The notes under the pieces were generated by a model, which saw only the letters and a list, made by a program, of their open reading frames with translations, did no database searches and had not been told where the DNA came from. 64,000 nucleotides of DNA from Altererythrobacter sp. CAU 1644 (GTDB lineage Bacteria; Pseudomonadota; Alphaproteobacteria; Sphingomonadales; Sphingomonadaceae), in contig NZ_CP121106.1 of the NCBI RefSeq assembly GCF_029623755.1, positions 372,001 to 436,000 of the forward strand, read 5' to 3'. Below, in pieces: positions 45,796 through 54,680 of the stretch (its first letter is position 1; each line of letters begins with the position of its first letter). Position numbers and translations under genes: made by a program.

Positions 45796-46951
45796 GATCG
45801 CAAAGCCTTCCGCCCTTCTATTCCCCGCCGCCCTGCTGGCGACAAGCTGCACAGCCTCTGCAGGTGTGGACAGCGACACGGCATCGGCATCCGATTTCGC
45901 GGGCTTCGCGATCGAGGAAGTCGGCAGCTACGACCGGCCATGGGCGGGCACCTTCGTCCCCGGGCTCGACGTGATCGTGATCACCGAGAAGAGCGGCAAG
46001 GTGGTGGGTCACGATGTCGCCAACGGCAAGGCGATCTTCTTCACCGGCGTTCCCGAAGTCGATTACGGCGGCCAGGGCGGGATGGGCGATGTCGCCTTCC
46101 TCGCCAGCGAGGCGAGCCAGCCGCTGTCCGGCCGCACGATCTATCTGAGCTATGCAGAGGCCGGCGAAGGCGACACGCGCGGCGCGGCGGTAGGTCGCGG
46201 CAAGCTGCTGTGCGAAGATCACCAGACCTGCGAAATCCGCGACTGGCAGGTGATCTGGCGGCAGGCGCCCAAGACCACCGGGCGTGGGCATTATTCGCAC
46301 CGCCTGCTGTTCTCCGAAGACGGCAAATATCTGTTCGTCGCGAGTGGCGACCGCCAGAAGCTGACCCCGGCGCAGGATATGTCGAACACGCTGGGATCGA
46401 TCGTGCGGCTCAATCTCGATGGCACTGCGGCCGAGGGTAATCCCTTCGCCACCCGCGACTGCACCTGCGAGGAAATCTGGACCTACGGCCACCGCAATAT
46501 CCTGGGCATGGATTGGGATGCCCAGGGTCGGCTGTGGGACGTAGAGCATGGTCCGGCTGGCGGCGACGAGCTCAACCTCGTCAAGGTCGGTACCAATTAC
46601 GGCTGGCCGACGCGCTCCTACGGCGAGCATTACAATGGCGATCCGATCGAGGATCACAGCGCCGACGACGGCTTCGGCAAGCCGGCGATCTGGTGGACGC
46701 CGGTTATCGCGCCGGGCGACATGCATTTCTATCGCGGCGACATGTTCCCGATGTTCAAGGGCGATGCCTTCATTGCCGGGCTTTCGAGCAATGCGCTCGT
46801 CCGGGTCGAGATCGACGGAGAGAGTGCCAAGGAAGCCGCGCGCTACGACTTGGACAAGCGCATCCGCTCGGTCTTCGAAGGGCCGGATGGCGCCCTGTGG
46901 GTGCTCGAAGATGGCGAAGGCGGCAGGCTGCTGCGGCTGACCGCGAAATAA
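45788..46951 (+). CDS. PQQ-dependent sugar dehydrogenase-like exported protein
   Basis: 387 residues from ATG 45788 (or 45794). A signal peptide with possible lipobox LLATSC precedes six-bladed propeller motifs: VVGHDVANG, GGMGDVAFLA, YGHRNILGMDWDAQGRLW, GDELNLVKVGTNYGWPTR and a WTPVIAPGDMHFYRG region typical of the glucose/sorbosone dehydrogenase (Ylii/GDH-B) family. Members oxidise sugars in the periplasm with PQQ, although many homologues are uncharacterised. The start codon overlaps the divergent rnhB start region. Confidence 0.88.
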   Translation: MNMIAKPSALLFPAALLATSCTASAGVDSDTASASDFAGFAIEEVGSYDRPWAGTFVPGLDVIVITEKSGKVVGHDVANGKAIFFTGVPEVDYGGQGGMGDVAFLASEASQPLSGRTIYLSYAEAGEGDTRGAAVGRGKLLCEDHQTCEIRDWQVIWRQAPKTTGRGHYSHRLLFSEDGKYLFVASGDRQKLTPAQDMSNTLGSIVRLNLDGTAAEGNPFATRDCTCEEIWTYGHRNILGMDWDAQGRLWDVEHGPAGGDELNLVKVGTNYGWPTRSYGEHYNGDPIEDHSADDGFGKPAIWWTPVIAPGDMHFYRGDMFPMFKGDAFIAGLSSNALVRVEIDGESAKEAARYDLDKRIRSVFEGPDGALWVLEDGEGGRLLRLTAK

Positions 46952-47018
46952 GCCTTTAGCGCAGCCCAAGCGCAAATTGATCGACAGCGCCCGCAGCGCG
47001 CCCTAAGCGCGCGCCGCA

Positions 47019-47564
47019 ATGCCCAGTCTGATCCCTCTTGCCAATGTGCCGCCCGAGATGGTCGAGCAATTGCTCGACCGTGCCTTCGGGCCGGGGCGGC
47101 ACGCGCGCACCGCCTATCGCATCCGCGAGGGAACGGCGTGGCTCGAGGGTCTGAGCTTTGCCGCGCTCGACGACGAGGACCTGCTGGTCGGCACCATCCA
47201 GGTGTGGCCGGTTGCCCTGACCGATCCGGAGGGCCGCGCGCACCCGCTGCTGATGGTCGGCCCGGTTGCGGTCGTGCCCGAACACCAGAACGCCGGTTTC
47301 GGCAAGGCGTTGATGCTCGCGAGCCTCGACGCGATCGACCAGACCGTGGACGCAGCGCCGCCCCTGCCGCAGGTGATGATCGGCGATCCCGAATATTACG
47401 GCAGGTTCTTCGGCTTCAGCGCCGAGAGCACCGGCGGGTGGCATTGCCCAGGGCCCAACGATCCGAGCCGCCTGCTGGTCCGCTGCGTCAATCCCGCCGT
47501 GCTGCCTGACGAGGGGATGCTCGGTCCGTGGAATTCCGGTGAACGGACAGGGTTGGCGAATTAA
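47019..47564 (+). CDS. GNAT-family N-acetyltransferase (COG3153 type)
   Basis: 181 residues. LLVGTIQVWPVAL, VGPVAVVPEHQNAGFGKALM (acetyl-CoA binding, Q/RxxGxG/A-like NAGFGKA) and VMIGDPEYYGRFFGFS match the COG3153 group of predicted acyltransferases of unknown substrate. It starts a run of four plus-strand genes (GNAT, DUF1285, NUDIX, CCA transferase) that are close or overlapping, so an operon is likely. Confidence 0.85.
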   Translation: MPSLIPLANVPPEMVEQLLDRAFGPGRHARTAYRIREGTAWLEGLSFAALDDEDLLVGTIQVWPVALTDPEGRAHPLLMVGPVAVVPEHQNAGFGKALMLASLDAIDQTVDAAPPLPQVMIGDPEYYGRFFGFSAESTGGWHCPGPNDPSRLLVRCVNPAVLPDEGMLGPWNSGERTGLAN

Positions 47565-47592
47565 CCACTCTCTGGCAGGGCAATGATCCGCA

Positions 47593-48141
47593 ATGCCTTA
47601 CGAGCCCCCACCCTATCTCGCCGAACTGACGCTGGGCCAAATCGCCGAGCAGGTTGCCGCGCGCAAGCTCCCGCCGGTGGAGAACTGGACGCCCGAGCGC
47701 GAAGGCGACAGCGAGATGCGCATCGCTGCCGACGGAACGTGGTTTCACCAGGGCTCGCCGATCACGCGCGAGGCGATGGTGCGCGCCTTTTCCGGCCTGC
47801 TGACGCGCGACGATGCCGGGCAGCACTGGCTGGTGACCCCGTTCGAGAAACTGTCGATCGAAGTCGAGGATGCTGCTTTCATCGCGACCGATTGCGCGCG
47901 CCGGGAAGAAGGGTTGGCGTTCCGCCTCAACACCGACGATCTCGTCGTCGCCAGCCCCGACCATACACTGCGCGCTGCGGGCGATGCCGACACTCCCGCG
48001 ATCTATCTCCATGTGAGGCGCGGCTGCGAAGCGCGGCTCAATCGTAGCACCTACCAGCAGCTGGCCGAGATCGCGCTGGCAGAGGGCGAGGACTGGACGG
48101 TCGAGAGCCGGGGCGCAACCTTCTCCCTCCTCCCCGCATGA
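47593..48141 (+). CDS. DUF1285 domain protein
   Basis: 182 residues with the DUF1285 features MRIAADGTWFHQGSPITREA and MVRAFSGLLTRD...HWLVTPFEKLSI. Family function is unknown. It overlaps the next NUDIX gene by 4 bases (ATGA), showing coupling. In alphaproteobacteria it is often next to this NUDIX gene and the CCA-adding enzyme, which suggests a link to RNA or coenzyme turnover without proof. Confidence 0.85.
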   Translation: MPYEPPPYLAELTLGQIAEQVAARKLPPVENWTPEREGDSEMRIAADGTWFHQGSPITREAMVRAFSGLLTRDDAGQHWLVTPFEKLSIEVEDAAFIATDCARREEGLAFRLNTDDLVVASPDHTLRAAGDADTPAIYLHVRRGCEARLNRSTYQQLAEIALAEGEDWTVESRGATFSLLPA

Positions 48142-48746
48142 GCCCCTTGTTCGACCGCCTCTCGGCCCTCCTCGAAGAGGGGCACCAGAAGCCCGTCGGC
48201 AACCTGATTACCGACGAACGTTTTGCCTTGGCCGATCGCAATGCGGATGCAGCGGTCTTGATCGCAGTAACCGAACGCGATGACCCGGGGGTTATCCTGA
48301 CCCAGCGCCCGCGCGACATGCGGGACCATCCGGGGCAGGTCGCCTTGCCCGGTGGCAAGGTCGATCCGGGCGAGGATGCGATTCAGGCCGCCCTGCGCGA
48401 GGCACATGAGGAAATCGATCTCGATCCAGGCCATGTCCGGGTGATCGGCACTACCGATCGATACCAGACGGGGACAGGATTCAACGTGACCCCGGTCCTG
48501 GGCGTCATTCCGCCCGATCTGCCACTCATCGCCCACCCGCAGGAAGTCGAATCATGGTTCGAGGCGCCGCTGTCGTTACTGCTGAGGCCGGACAGCTGGA
48601 CCGAGCAGGAGGCGTACTGGCGCGGGGAGATGCGCAAATATCTCGAAATGGACTATCAGGGATATCGAATCTGGGGCGTGACTGCGGCGATCCTGTGGAA
48701 CCTGTCGCAACGCATCGCGCATGAGGGGCTGTTCGATGGGGGCTGA
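48138..48746 (+). CDS. CoA pyrophosphatase-type NUDIX hydrolase
   Basis: 202 residues. The Nudix box GGKVDPGEDAIQAALREAHE (about residues 74-95) is preceded by the CoA-pyrophosphatase motif TQRPRDMRDHPGQVALPGG. It would hydrolyse CoA and related dinucleotides to 3',5'-ADP and phosphopantetheine, consistent with the NudL/YeaB group. It overlaps both the DUF1285 gene (4 bases) and the CCA transferase gene (11 bases). Confidence 0.9.
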   Translation: MSPLFDRLSALLEEGHQKPVGNLITDERFALADRNADAAVLIAVTERDDPGVILTQRPRDMRDHPGQVALPGGKVDPGEDAIQAALREAHEEIDLDPGHVRVIGTTDRYQTGTGFNVTPVLGVIPPDLPLIAHPQEVESWFEAPLSLLLRPDSWTEQEAYWRGEMRKYLEMDYQGYRIWGVTAAILWNLSQRIAHEGLFDGG

Positions 48747-49929
48747 AATCGACCCTGCAGCGCTGGCGGCGGCCGACTGGCCGAAACGGGAAGGCCTGGC
48801 CGCGCTCTCGCGGGCGCTGGGGCAGGACGATATCCGCTGGGTTGGCGGAGCGATCCGCGACACCTTGCTGGACCTGCCGGTGGCGGATGTCGATTGCGCG
48901 ACCACGCTGCTGCCCGACGCTGTGATCGACCGTTGCCGCGAGTCGGGCATCCGCACCGTCCCGACCGGGATCGATCACGGCACCGTGACCGCCATCCTTG
49001 ATGATGGGCCGGTCGAGATCACGACCCTGCGGCACGACGTATCGACCGACGGGCGGCGTGCCACCATCGCCTTTGCCAATGACTGGCAGGAAGACGCTGC
49101 ACGGCGCGACTTCACCATCAACGCGCTCTACGCCCATCCCGCAACGCTCGAGATTTTCGACTATTTCGGCGGGCTTGATGACCTGCGCGCGCGGAGAGTG
49201 CGCTTCATCGGCGACGCACGCGAGCGCATCCGCGAGGATCACCTGCGGATCCTGCGCTACTACCGCTTCCAGGCGCGCTTCGGCGCCGATCTCGACCAGG
49301 AGGCGGAAGAGGCATGTGCCGAACTCGCGCAGACGCTCAAGGGCCTCAGCCGCGAGCGGGTGGCGAGCGAACTCCTCGCCATTCTCGGCCTGCCGAACCC
49401 GTCAGAGACGGTTTCGCGCATGCGCGAACGGGGCGTGCTCGAGGTCGTGCTGCCGGAAACCTGCAAGACGTTTGTCGGGAGCCTTTCGGCGTTGATCTCG
49501 GCCGAGATCGAGCAGGGCTTTGCCCCCGATTCGATTCGACGGCTGGCCGCGCTCCTGCCTCCGATGCCCGAAGTGGCGGGCGAAGTGGCGGCACGGCTGC
49601 GTCTCTCGAAGGCCCAGCGCGCGCGGCTCACCTGTGCGGCGGAGCGTAACGAAGATGACAGCCGCGAACCGAAGGCGCTGGCCTATCGCGAGGGGCGCGA
49701 ATGCGCCGTCGATCGCATCCTGCTGCAGGGCGGCGACGCTCGCTTCCTCGATGGGTGGAATATCCCGCAGTTCCCATTGAAGGGCGGCGTGATTGTCGCC
49801 CGCGGCGTGAGCGCCGGCCCCGAAGTCGCCCGCATCATGCGCACGGTCGAAGCACGCTGGATCGACGAGGGTTTCCCGAGCGAGGAACGCGTGGCCGAAC
49901 TGCTCGAGGCGGAACTGGCAAAGCGCTGA
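48736..49929 (+). CDS. cca: CCA tRNA nucleotidyltransferase
   Basis: 397 residues from ATG 48736, overlapping the NUDIX stop by 11 bases. Class II nucleotidyltransferase motifs: VGGAIRDTLL, VADVDCATTL (catalytic Asp pair DxD), HGTVTAIL, EDAARRDFTINAL (motif B/C), and EDHLRILRYYRFQARFG (EDxxR). The enzyme adds or repairs the 3'-CCA end of tRNAs. The tRNA-Arg in this window already encodes CCA, so the role here is largely repair or addition to other tRNAs. Confidence 0.94.
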   Translation: MGAEIDPAALAAADWPKREGLAALSRALGQDDIRWVGGAIRDTLLDLPVADVDCATTLLPDAVIDRCRESGIRTVPTGIDHGTVTAILDDGPVEITTLRHDVSTDGRRATIAFANDWQEDAARRDFTINALYAHPATLEIFDYFGGLDDLRARRVRFIGDARERIREDHLRILRYYRFQARFGADLDQEAEEACAELAQTLKGLSRERVASELLAILGLPNPSETVSRMRERGVLEVVLPETCKTFVGSLSALISAEIEQGFAPDSIRRLAALLPPMPEVAGEVAARLRLSKAQRARLTCAAERNEDDSREPKALAYREGRECAVDRILLQGGDARFLDGWNIPQFPLKGGVIVARGVSAGPEVARIMRTVEARWIDEGFPSEERVAELLEAELAKR

Positions 49930-50151
49930 CGGGTTTCTTAATCGAGGCTTCAGGCTGGGACACTTATAAGCGCCGAGGTTGTCACGCCGCTGCAATTGCG
50001 GTTATGGCGCGCAGCCTGAGGGCCATGCGCGCCCTTGCCGGTGGATTGCTGACCTCTTCCATTCCGCCACACACAATCGAGTTTTTTGGTCTGAACCGCG
50101 TGAGGTCATGGCGGTGCAGTGCAATTGAAGTTGAGATTACGGAGAGAGTTC

Positions 50152-50676
50152 ATGAAGTTTGCGAAGCTTGCCATCCTGGCCACCGCCCTCGCGGCGACCC
50201 CGATTGCAGCTAGCGCCGCCGACGTGCAGGCGGGTGCTACCGTGACCGGTCCGGAAGGAAATCCGGTCGGCACCATCGAAAGCGTGGCCAACGGCCAGGC
50301 AGTCCTCGACACCGGCAAGCACAAGGTTCCGCTGGGTGTCGAATCCTTCGGTGAAAGCGAAACCGGCCTGACCATCACGGTCACCAAGGTCCAGCTCGAC
50401 GGCATGATGGACGAGCAGCTCGCCGCTGCCGCTGCCAAGCGCGATGCCGCCCTGCTGGTCGGCGCTGCAGTTACCGGCGCTGCCGGCGATGCCGCTGGCG
50501 TGCTGAGCGAAGTCGACCTCGAAGGCGACAACATCGTGCTCGAAAACGAGCTTGGCCCGGTCGCGCTCAAGAAGGAGCATTTCGCGATCGACGGCGAAGG
50601 CAAGCTGATCGTGCTGTTCACCGCGGAACAGCTCGCCGAAACCGTTGCCGCCGCCAAGGCAGCAGCCGCACAGTAA
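50152..50676 (+). CDS. Exported Ala-rich protein with PRC-barrel-like core
   Basis: 174 residues from ATG 50152, with GGAGAG upstream. A clear signal peptide (MKFAKLAILATALAATPIAA, cleavage after ASA) is followed by ADVQAGATVTGPEGNPVGTI and GQAVLDTGKHKVPLGVESFG, which resemble two beta-rich repeats similar to a PRC barrel. A second repeat (GAAVTGAAGDAAGVLSEVDL) has the same pattern, and the tail is Ala-rich. I do not know a family function. It is followed by a strong terminator and preceded by about 220 bases without a gene, so it is monocistronic. The protein should be periplasmic. Confidence 0.75.
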   Translation: MKFAKLAILATALAATPIAASAADVQAGATVTGPEGNPVGTIESVANGQAVLDTGKHKVPLGVESFGESETGLTITVTKVQLDGMMDEQLAAAAAKRDAALLVGAAVTGAAGDAAGVLSEVDLEGDNIVLENELGPVALKKEHFAIDGEGKLIVLFTAEQLAETVAAAKAAAAQ

Positions 50677-50699
50677 GCGATAGCTTATTGAGAATACCG

Positions 50700-50740
50700 A
50701 GGGCTGTGGGCGCATAATGCGCTCGCGGCCCTTTCTGTTT
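50700..50740 (+). terminator. Terminator of the exported-protein gene
   Basis: A near-continuous 14-bp stem with some G-U pairs (GGGCTGTGGGCGCA at 50701-50714 with TGCGCTCGCGGCCC at 50718-50731) and a 3-base loop, then TTTCTGTTT. It also lies just before the convergent parC stop. Confidence 0.8.
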
Positions 50741-50748
50741 GGGACGCG

Positions 50749-53049
50749 CTATTCGCCCGAGAACTTGTTGTCCTTGGGGAAGCCCTGCGGCGGCAGGCGC
50801 CCGGCCGCGCCGCGCGCAACCTTCCACTGCCAGATGTCGTTCTCGGTCCTTGTGCGGTCACCCTTGCCGCCCATCTGCCAGCTGAGGCCTTCCGTCAGCA
50901 CGAAGGTCTTCGCATCGGAAAGGCCGCCGTCGCGATAGCGCTGCAACATCACGCCTTGCCCGCGGCCGAGCACCGGCACTTCCTCGAGGTTGAACACCAC
51001 CAGCTTGCGGTTTTCTCCGACGCAGGCGACGTGATCGTGCCCTTCGGCGATCTGGCGGACGACCACCAGCTTCACATCGCCCTTGAGGTTCACCACCTGA
51101 CGGCCCTTGCGCGTTTCAGCGAGCAGTTCGTCGGTTTCGGCGACGAAGCCCTTGCCGTTGGTCGCGGCGAGCAGCAACCGCGCCCTGGGCTTGTGCACCA
51201 CCATCCCTGCGACGCGCGTTTCCGGCTCGAGATCGATCATCGACTGGACCGGCTCGCCGAAGCCGCGCGCGCCGGGCAGCTTGTCTGCACCGAGCGTGTA
51301 GAAACGCCCGTTCTCCGCCGCGATCAGCACCTTGTCGGTGGTCTGGGCATGGGCGATGAAGGCCAGCTCGTCGCCTTCCTTGTATTTGAATTCCTGGTCG
51401 AGCGGGACATGACCGCTGGCCGCGCGGATCCAGCCCTTCTTCGACAGGATCACGGTCACCGGCGCCTTTTCGATCATCGCATCCATGCTGAATTCGACTG
51501 CCGGAGCGGCTTCCTCGATCCGGGTGCGCCGCTTGCCGAGGAAGGTATCCTCGCCATATTCCTTGCGCAGGGCGTTAAGGTCGCGTTTCAGCCGCGTACG
51601 CTGGCGCGCGGGCGAGGCCAGCAGCTTCTCGAGCTCGTCCTTCTCGGCGAGCAACTCGTCCTTCTCCTGCCGAAGCTGCATTTCCTCAAGCTTGCGCAGC
51701 GAGCGCAGCCGCATATTGAGGATCGCCTCGGCCTGGCGGTCGGTGAGCTTGAACTCCTCCATCATCACTGCCTTGGGATCATCCTCGTAGCGGATGATCT
51801 CGATCACGCGGTCGAGGTTGAGGAAGGCGATGATATAGCCGTCGACCAGTTCCAGCCGGCGCGCAATCTGGTCGAGCCGGTGCTGGCTGCGGCGCTGGAG
51901 GATGTCGATCTGGCTGACGACCCAGTTCTGCAACAGCTCCTTCAGCCCCATCACCATCGGCGTGCGGCTGGCGTCGAGCACGTTGAGGTTGAGCCCGAAG
52001 CGGGTTTCCATGTCGGTCAGCTTGAAAACCGATTCCTTGAGCAGCTCGGGATCGACATTGCGGCTGCGCGGAACCAGTACGATGCGGATCTGCTCGTCGC
52101 TCTCGTCGCGAACGTCGTCGAGGATCGGCAGCTTCTTGTCGGCGATCGCCTGTGCGATCTGCTCGATCAGCTTGCCCTTCTGGACCTGGTATGGAATCTC
52201 GGAGATGACCAGTTGCCACTGGCCGCTGCCGAGCCGCTCGATCCCCGCGTCCTGGTCTTCCTTCTTGTCGGCCTCGGCCGCGTGGAACACACCGCGGACC
52301 CTGAACGAGCCGCGACCGGTTTCATAGGCGTCGGCAATGGTCTGCGCGCTGTCGACAATCTGCCCGCCGGTCGCAAAGTCCGGCCCCTGGAACAGCTCCA
52401 TCAGCCGCGCATGCTCGACATGCGGATTGTCGATCAGTTCGAGCGTCGCATCGATAATCTCGGCGACGTTGTGGCTCGGGATATTCGTCGCCATGCCGAC
52501 AGCGATCCCGCTCGCGCCATTGGCCAGCAGGTTAGGAAACAGGCCGGGGAATATGTCCGGCTCGACTTCCTCGCCATTGTAAGTCGGGATGAAGTCGACC
52601 GTACCTTCGTCAAGGCCGGCCATCAGCTGCAGCGCAGTCTTGGTCAGCCGCGCTTCGGTGTAGCGGTAGGCGGCGGCGTTATCGCCGTCGATATTGCCGA
52701 AGTTCCCCTGCCCGTCGACCAGCGGGTAACGCAGCGAGAAATCCTGCGCGAGCCGGACCATGGCGTCATAGACCGACTGGTCGCCATGCGGGTGATACTT
52801 GCCGATCACGTCACCGACGACACGCGCGCTCTTCTTGAAGGCATCGTTAGGGTTGAGCTTGAGCTGGCGCATAGCCCACAACAGGCGGCGATGGACCGGC
52901 TTCAACCCGTCGCGCAGATCGGGCAGCGAGCGCGCCGTGATCGTCGACAAGGCATAGACGAGATAGCGTTCTTCGAGCGCGGAATCGAACGGCGCATCGA
53001 CGATCGCGTCGAAGGGATCTGGATCGGTCAGTTCAGTCGTGTCGGACAT
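50749..53049 (-). CDS. parC: DNA topoisomerase IV subunit A
   Basis: 766 residues. The winged-helix/breakage domain contains [20 protein letters not shown] and the catalytic Tyr130 in [12 protein letters not shown]; the coiled-coil region has [20 protein letters not shown] and [20 protein letters not shown], and the C-terminal half has pinwheel repeats rather than a GyrA-box. With ParE it decatenates sister chromosomes. Gln91 occupies the position of E. coli Ser80, a main quinolone-contact residue. The gene follows the BacNav-type channel gene by about 60 bases on the same strand. A DnaA-box-like sequence lies 43 bases before the start. Confidence 0.95.
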   Translation of the reverse strand: MSDTTELTDPDPFDAIVDAPFDSALEERYLVYALSTITARSLPDLRDGLKPVHRRLLWAMRQLKLNPNDAFKKSARVVGDVIGKYHPHGDQSVYDAMVRLAQDFSLRYPLVDGQGNFGNIDGDNAAAYRYTEARLTKTALQLMAGLDEGTVDFIPTYNGEEVEPDIFPGLFPNLLANGASGIAVGMATNIPSHNVAEIIDATLELIDNPHVEHARLMELFQGPDFATGGQIVDSAQTIADAYETGRGSFRVRGVFHAAEADKKEDQDAGIERLGSGQWQLVISEIPYQVQKGKLIEQIAQAIADKKLPILDDVRDESDEQIRIVLVPRSRNVDPELLKESVFKLTDMETRFGLNLNVLDASRTPMVMGLKELLQNWVVSQIDILQRRSQHRLDQIARRLELVDGYIIAFLNLDRVIEIIRYEDDPKAVMMEEFKLTDRQAEAILNMRLRSLRKLEEMQLRQEKDELLAEKDELEKLLASPARQRTRLKRDLNALRKEYGEDTFLGKRRTRIEEAAPAVEFSMDAMIEKAPVTVILSKKGWIRAASGHVPLDQEFKYKEGDELAFIAHAQTTDKVLIAAENGRFYTLGADKLPGARGFGEPVQSMIDLEPETRVAGMVVHKPRARLLLAATNGKGFVAETDELLAETRKGRQVVNLKGDVKLVVVRQIAEGHDHVACVGENRKLVVFNLEEVPVLGRGQGVMLQRYRDGGLSDAKTFVLTEGLSWQMGGKGDRTRTENDIWQWKVARGAAGRLPPQGFPKDNKFSGE

Positions 53050-53091
53050 AGACCAATTCGCTTAGCAAGCCGCGCGCCCCGCGGGGAGCGG

Positions 53092-53100
53092 CTATCCACA
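53092..53100. promoter_or_regulatory. DnaA-box-like site upstream of parC
   Basis: CTATCCACA matches the DnaA box TTATCCACA in 8 of 9 positions, in the 63-base gap between the sodium-channel gene and parC. The following bases GGG also occur after the perfect box upstream of ccrM. Confidence 0.35.
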
Positions 53101-53112
53101 GGGAAACGCCTT

Positions 53113-53907
53113 TCAGTCCGGTTTTTCCGCCGCTTTGGCCCGATGTGAGCGGAGTGCCGACACATCCTCGCGCAACAGGTGCAACTGGTGCAGGATTTCC
53201 TCGCGCTCGCTGTGCGCCTCTTTATCGGTCGCTTCGGACATGGCGTTCACGATAACGCCGATGAACAGGTTGAGCACGATGAAACTGGTGATCAGGATGA
53301 ATGGGACGAAGAACGCCCACGCTAGCGGGAATTCCTCCATCACCGGTCGCACGATGCCCATCGACCAGCTTTCCAGCGTCATGATCTGGAACAGCGAGTA
53401 GAGCGAGGCACCGATCGTCCCGAACCATTCGGGAAAGGCCGCGCCGAACAGCTTCGTCGCCATGACGGCGCTGATGTAGAACAGCAGCAGCAACATCACG
53501 ATCACGGTCCCGATGCTGGGGATCGCGCTGAACAGGCCCACGATCACCCGGCGCATGCTCGGCACCGCCGACACCAGCCGGAGCGCGCGCAACACGCGCA
53601 GCGCACGCAGCACGGCGAATTGCTGGCTCGCAGGGATCAATGCCACGCTGACGATGGCGAGATCGAACAGGTTCCACCCGTTGCGGAAGAAATTCGCCCG
53701 CCAGGCGAACAGCTTGAGCGCCAGCTCGACCACGAAGATTGCCAGCGCGAGCCGATCGAGCGCCACGATCGTACCACCGAACCGAGCCATCGCTTCCGGC
53801 CAGGTCTCTAGCCCCAGACCGATCGCGTTGAGCACGATCACCGCGATGATGAAGCGTTCAAACCGGCGCGATTCAACAAGGGCCGTAACGCGCTCTCGCA
53901 GGCTCAT
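53113..53907 (-). CDS. BacNav-type voltage-gated sodium channel
   Basis: 264 residues from ATG 53907; a longer frame upstream is only the shadow of the PfpI-like gene. Six helices are visible: S1 (FIIAVIVLNAIGLGL), S2-S3, S4 with repeated arginines (LRALRVLRALRLVSAVPSMR), S5, the pore and S6 (FIVLNLFIGVIVNAMSEA). The selectivity filter is TLESWSM (Glu179, Trp181), the pattern of NaChBac/NavAb. The C-terminal helix is a likely tetrameric coiled coil (EREEILHQLHLLREDVSALR). Such channels pass Na+ in marine and alkaliphilic bacteria. The gene lies upstream of parC. Confidence 0.93.
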   Translation of the reverse strand: MSLRERVTALVESRRFERFIIAVIVLNAIGLGLETWPEAMARFGGTIVALDRLALAIFVVELALKLFAWRANFFRNGWNLFDLAIVSVALIPASQQFAVLRALRVLRALRLVSAVPSMRRVIVGLFSAIPSIGTVIVMLLLLFYISAVMATKLFGAAFPEWFGTIGASLYSLFQIMTLESWSMGIVRPVMEEFPLAWAFFVPFILITSFIVLNLFIGVIVNAMSEATDKEAHSEREEILHQLHLLREDVSALRSHRAKAAEKPD

Positions 53908-54051
53908 TCGATGACACTCCAGGATCAAAAAAACGCCGACATGAAGCGCCGGCTCGCCTTGCCTTACCACGGCCACAACTCGCCTGTCAGCCCGGAACTC
54001 CACCCCGCCCTGAGCCATTGAAGGAGTAACACTGATACAAGGAGTTAGACT

Positions 54052-54594
54052 ATGCCCCGCGTGCTGATTATCGCGACCGACGGCTTCGAACAATCGGAGC
54101 TGATGAAGCCCAAGAGCAATCTCGAAGAAGCTGGCATCGCGACCACCGTCGCCAGCCTGGAGGACGGCGAGATCAAGGGCTGGAAGGACAAGGACTGGGG
54201 CGACAGCGTCAAGGTCGACATCACCGTCGAAGAGGTTTCGAGCAGCGACTATGACGGCCTGCTGCTGCCCGGCGGACAGATCAACCCCGATATCCTGCGC
54301 ATGAACGACCGCGTGATCGATATCGTCCGCGAGTTCGACAAGGCGGGCAAGCCGATCGCGGCGATCTGCCACGCGCCCTGGCTGCTTGCCGAAGCCAATA
54401 TCATTGAGGGCCGCACCGTCACCGGCTGGCCTTCGATCCGCACCGACCTGAAGAATGCCGGCGCGGCTGTCGTCGACCGCGAGGTGGCGTGCGACGGCAA
54501 CCTCATCACCAGCCGCAACCCCAACGACATCCCTGCCTTCTCGGAGGCGCTGATCGGCGCGCTCAACGAGGTGCAAGTTCCCGAGAACGCCTGA
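54052..54594 (+). CDS. DJ-1/PfpI-family class I glutamine amidotransferase-like protein
   Basis: 180 residues. RVLIIATDGFEQSELMKPKS, YDGLLLPGGQINPDILR, and IAAICHAPWLLAEANIIEGR (nucleophile Cys in AICHAPW) match the PfpI/YhbO group, acting as proteases, glyoxalases or deglycases in stress protection. An AAGGAG site precedes the ATG. It is monocistronic, followed by a terminator, and faces the lipase gene convergently. Confidence 0.92.
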   Translation: MPRVLIIATDGFEQSELMKPKSNLEEAGIATTVASLEDGEIKGWKDKDWGDSVKVDITVEEVSSSDYDGLLLPGGQINPDILRMNDRVIDIVREFDKAGKPIAAICHAPWLLAEANIIEGRTVTGWPSIRTDLKNAGAAVVDREVACDGNLITSRNPNDIPAFSEALIGALNEVQVPENA

Positions 54595-54637
54595 CCCGTT
54601 TCCCCTTGGACCGGGAGCCACCGGTTCACAGCGAGGA

Positions 54638-54666
54638 CCCCGTCGCAGCAATGCGGCGGGGTTTTG
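54638..54666 (+). terminator. Terminator of the PfpI-like gene
   Basis: CCCCGTCGCA (54638-54647) and TGCGGCGGGG (54652-54661) form a 10-bp stem with one G-U pair and a GCAA tetraloop, then TTTTGC. Typical Rho-independent terminator. Confidence 0.85.
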
Positions 54667-54680
54667 CTATCTTGTGGTGC

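Noticed and set aside
50956-53148. 730-codon open frame on the plus strand opposite parC
   Set aside because: Antisense shadow of parC with no recognised motifs; parC is complete and well conserved.
53908-54651. N-terminal extension of the sodium-channel frame across the PfpI-like gene
   Set aside because: The extension is the antisense of a complete PfpI-like gene and lacks channel similarity; the ATG at 53907 gives normal BacNav length.
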